Source: Brenneria goodwinii (GTDB taxonomy: Bacteria > Pseudomonadota > Gammaproteobacteria > Enterobacterales > Enterobacteriaceae). From it: a DNA stretch of 64,000 bases. The DNA lies in contig NZ_CP014137.1 of the NCBI RefSeq assembly GCF_002291445.1, forward strand, positions 2,728,001 to 2,792,000, written 5' to 3'. Shown piece by piece: positions 61,724 through 64,000 of this stretch (the first letter of the stretch is position 1; the number at the start of each line of letters is the position of its first letter). The notes under the pieces were generated by a model. It saw nothing but the letters and a program-made list of their open reading frames with translations. It had not been told where the DNA came from and searched no databases. Position numbers and translations under genes: made by a program.

Positions 61724-62935
61724 ATGAATACTGTAAACACGTCTCGTTTTATTAAACGTACTGCGCTTGGCGCTCTGCTCGCCATTGGTGCGTCCTCCTT
61801 TGCTTATGCCGACGATGTCAATATCACCACGATGATCCCCGGCGCACCGCAAATTGATGCAGAATCATACATCCTGATTGATTACAACTCCGGGAAAGTA
61901 TTGGCTGAAATGAATGCCGATGCGCGCCGCGATCCGGCCAGCCTGACCAAAATGATGACCAGCTATGTCATCGGGCAGGCGATAAAGTCAGGGAAAATTA
62001 CCCCAAACGACATTGTCACCATCAATAAAGACGCCTGGGCTACCGGTAATCCCGTATTCCAGGGTTCGTCGCTGATGTTCCTGAAGCCGGGCGATCGCGT
62101 TTCAGTCGCCCAGCTCAACCGCGGCATTATCCTGCAATCCGGCAATGACGCCTGTGTAGCCATGGCCGATTATGTTGCCGGCAGCCAGGATGCCTTCGTT
62201 AATCTGATGAACGGCTATGTGAAGGCTCTCGGCCTGCAAAACACCAACTTTGAAACCGTGCATGGTCTGGATGCCGCCGGTCAGTTCAGCTCCGCACGGG
62301 ATATGGCATCGATCGGTCAGGCGCTAATCCGCGACGTTCCGGATGAATACGCGACCTATAAAGAAAAAGAATTTACCTTTAACAATATCCGGCAGACCAA
62401 CCGTAACGGTCTGCTGTGGGATACCAGCCTGAATGTGGACGGCATTAAAACCGGACATACCTCGGCGGCGGGGTATAATCTGGTGGCTTCCGCAACCGAA
62501 GGCCAGATGCGGCTTATTTCGGCGGTTATGGGGGGGCGCACCTTCAAAGGACGTGAAACCGAAAGTAAAAAACTGCTGACCTGGGGATTCCGTTTCTTTG
62601 AAACCGTGGCGCCGCTGAAAGCGGATAAAGAATTCGCTTCAGAACCCGTTTGGTTTGGCGACAACGATCGCGTTGCCCTGGGAGTGGAAAAAGATGTTTA
62701 TCTGACCATTCCTCGCGGCCGGATGAAAGATCTGAAAGCCAGTTATGTGCTGACCAATACCGAACTGCACGCGCCGCTGGGTAAGAATCAGGTCGTTGGT
62801 TCGATCAACTTCCAGTTGGACGGCAAAACCATTGACCAGCGCCCGCTGGTGGTGATGAATGAAGTCAAAGAAGGCGGTATTTTCAGCCGCATGATCGACT
62901 ACGTCAAACTGATGTTCCACCACTGGTTCGGCTGA
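61724..62935 (+). CDS. dacA: D-alanyl-D-alanine carboxypeptidase PBP5
   Basis: The 403-residue low-molecular-weight PBP (same length as E. coli) trims terminal D-Ala from pentapeptides and helps keep rod shape. The signal peptide is cleaved after AYA (residue 29). The active serine is S73 in PASLTKMM (residue 44 of the mature protein), with SGNDACVAM and DGIKTGHTSAAG as second and third motifs. The C-terminal amphipathic anchor (GGIFSRMIDYVKLMFHHWFG) binds the inner membrane. Confidence 0.97.
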   Translation: MNTVNTSRFIKRTALGALLAIGASSFAYADDVNITTMIPGAPQIDAESYILIDYNSGKVLAEMNADARRDPASLTKMMTSYVIGQAIKSGKITPNDIVTINKDAWATGNPVFQGSSLMFLKPGDRVSVAQLNRGIILQSGNDACVAMADYVAGSQDAFVNLMNGYVKALGLQNTNFETVHGLDAAGQFSSARDMASIGQALIRDVPDEYATYKEKEFTFNNIRQTNRNGLLWDTSLNVDGIKTGHTSAAGYNLVASATEGQMRLISAVMGGRTFKGRETESKKLLTWGFRFFETVAPLKADKEFASEPVWFGDNDRVALGVEKDVYLTIPRGRMKDLKASYVLTNTELHAPLGKNQVVGSINFQLDGKTIDQRPLVVMNEVKEGGIFSRMIDYVKLMFHHWFG

Positions 62936-62983
62936 TCCCTATTGTAAAAGGGCAACTTGTCCCCATATTTAAATCAAGTCATT

Positions 62984-63008
62984 AACTCCCGTCCTTGCGG
63001 CGGGAGTT
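62984..63008 (+). terminator. Hairpin after dacA, possible terminator
   Basis: The 8-bp stem AACTCCCG/CGGGAGTT is followed by ATAATTTG, which is only partly T-rich. A TATAAT at 63008-63013 overlaps its end and could serve ybeD as a -10, but no -35 is evident. Confidence 0.5.
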
Positions 63009-63044
63009 ATAATTTGTATATACCCCATGCCAACTGGAGCGCAG

Positions 63045-63308
63045 ATGAAAACCAAATTAAATGAACTGCTCGAATTCCCCTGCCCTTTTACTTACAAGGT
63101 GATGGGATTAGCAAAACCAGAATTGGTCGATCAGGTTGTTGAAGTCATACAGCGCCATGCTCCGGGCGATTACACGCCACAAATCAAGCCCAGCAGCAAG
63201 GGGAATTACCACTCCGTTTCCATTACCATTAACGCCACACATATTGAGCAGGTGGAAACGTTGTATGAAGAGCTGGGTAATATTGAAATCGTACGCATGG
63301 TTCTGTAA
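63045..63308 (+). CDS. ybeD: DUF493 protein YbeD
   Basis: The 87-residue ACT-like-fold protein is nearly identical to E. coli YbeD (87 residues): MKTKLNELLEFPCPFTYKVM, then IKPSSKGNYHSVSITINATH. ATG 63045 follows TGGAGC; an upstream in-frame ATG at 63027 would add 6 residues before the Shine-Dalgarno. Function unknown; it is commonly found between dacA and lipB. Confidence 0.95.
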   Translation: MKTKLNELLEFPCPFTYKVMGLAKPELVDQVVEVIQRHAPGDYTPQIKPSSKGNYHSVSITINATHIEQVETLYEELGNIEIVRMVL

Positions 63309-63434
63309 CGTCATCCCGGCGGTATAGGACAGTTCGACAGCCTGCGCAGGATATCAAAGGCGGGAAACGCTGTTCGTAGACACCTCCCGCCGTTATAATC
63401 GCGGCTATCCTTCCTTAACCTGAAGGTGACACGT

Positions 63435-64000
63435 TTGCTACAGGATAAGATCATCGTACGTCAATTGGGCGTACAACCTTACGAACCCGTTTCGCTGGCG
63501 ATGCACGAATTCACCGATCTGCGCGACGATAAGACGCTGGATGAAATCTGGCTGGTTCAACATCCCCCGGTATTTACCCAAGGCCAGGCCGGCAAAGCAG
63601 AACATGTTTTGATGCCCGGCGATATTCCGGTCATACAGAGCGACCGGGGCGGCCAGGTTACCTATCATGGCCCTGGTCAACTGGTCATGTACGTACTGGT
63701 TGATTTAAAACGGCGTAAATTGGGCGTTCGGCTATTAGTCTCGGCCATTGAAAACACGGTAGTGAATACCCTGGCTCATTTTCATATTGAGGCCCATGCG
63801 CGAGCTGACGCGCCGGGCGTTTATGTCGGCGAACGTAAAATCTGCTCCCTGGGGCTACGTATTCGCAAAGGTTGTTCCTTTCATGGATTGGCGTTGAATA
63901 TCGCCATGGATCTGTCGCCTTTCCTGCGCATCAATCCCTGTGGCTATGCCGGAATGCAGATGGCGCAGGTAAGCGATTATGTCCCTGGCGTTACGGTGGA
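63435..64000 (+). CDS. lipB: Octanoyltransferase LipB (partial, C-terminus outside window)
   Basis: The first 188 residues are visible. LipB moves octanoyl groups from acyl-carrier protein to lipoyl domains of 2-oxoacid dehydrogenases. Conserved motifs include QGQAGKAEHVLMPGDIPVIQ, DRGGQVTYHGPGQ with the catalytic-region histidine, and the catalytic cysteine in INPCGYAGM. The start is taken as TTG at 63435 (M-LQDKIIVRQLG), aligned with E. coli and preceded by GAAGGTGA. The gene runs off the right edge. Confidence 0.95.
   Translation, partial: MLQDKIIVRQLGVQPYEPVSLAMHEFTDLRDDKTLDEIWLVQHPPVFTQGQAGKAEHVLMPGDIPVIQSDRGGQVTYHGPGQLVMYVLVDLKRRKLGVRLLVSAIENTVVNTLAHFHIEAHARADAPGVYVGERKICSLGLRIRKGCSFHGLALNIAMDLSPFLRINPCGYAGMQMAQVSDYVPGVTV

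Overview
The window looks like a chromosomal segment of an enterobacterium, most likely Pectobacteriaceae (Pectobacterium, Dickeya, Brenneria or Lonsdalea relatives). The reasons are near-complete synteny with the 15-17 minute region of the E. coli K-12 map, very high protein similarity as judged by eye, and ERIC-like intergenic repeats. Genus and species cannot be fixed from the sequence alone.

Layout. 1-4314 (minus strand): 5-oxoprolinase genes pxpC (partial) and pxpB, the Nif3-like ybgI, photolyase phrB, and a RudS-type desulfidase (DUF523+DUF1722). 4315-5136: a structured, repeat-like intergenic region, then a KdpE operator. 5137-13100: the complete potassium-starvation operon kdpFABCDE. 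13198-15858: a small EamA-type membrane protein, then pgm and seqA on the minus strand. 16078-22525: ybfF, ybfE, a chemoreceptor, fldA, fur and glnS. 22698-27725: the N-acetylglucosamine regulon, nagE diverging from nagBAC across a CRP site. NagE lacks the usual IIA domain, and nagD/umpH is missing after nagC. 28027-30579: asnB and a six-gene tRNA operon (Met, Leu, Gln, Gln, Met, Gln) with a stringent-type promoter. 30694-37978: ubiF on the minus strand, then miaB, ybeZ, ybeY, corC and lnt. 38367-41678: the glutamate/aspartate ABC transporter gltIJKL. Its leader carries a 14-bp tandem repeat containing GcvB-type CACAAC motifs, and a terminator lies between gltI and gltJ where SroC is made in E. 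coli and Salmonella.

41739-50707 is the accessory island, placed between gltL and ybeL-leuS. It is a chaperone-usher fimbrial operon on the minus strand: major pilin, second pilin, usher, chaperone, an unusually short pilin-like protein, a two-domain adhesin, another minor pilin and a LuxR-type regulator. An AT-rich gap of about 690 bp separates it from a divergent ToxR/CadC-like membrane regulator paired with a FidL-like membrane protein.

50774-64000 returns to the conserved backbone: ybeL on the minus strand, then leuS, lptE, holA, nadD, rsfS, rlmH, mrdA, mrdB, rlpA, dacA, ybeD and lipB (partial). This block covers leucyl-tRNA charging, LPS export, replication, NAD synthesis, ribosome silencing and methylation, cell-wall elongation and lipoate transfer.

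No CRISPR array, transposase, prophage or toxin-antitoxin locus was seen. The most unusual material is the fimbrial island with its truncated pilin and double regulatory control, the gltI leader repeat, the RudS-photolyase pairing, and the multi-hairpin element upstream of kdp.
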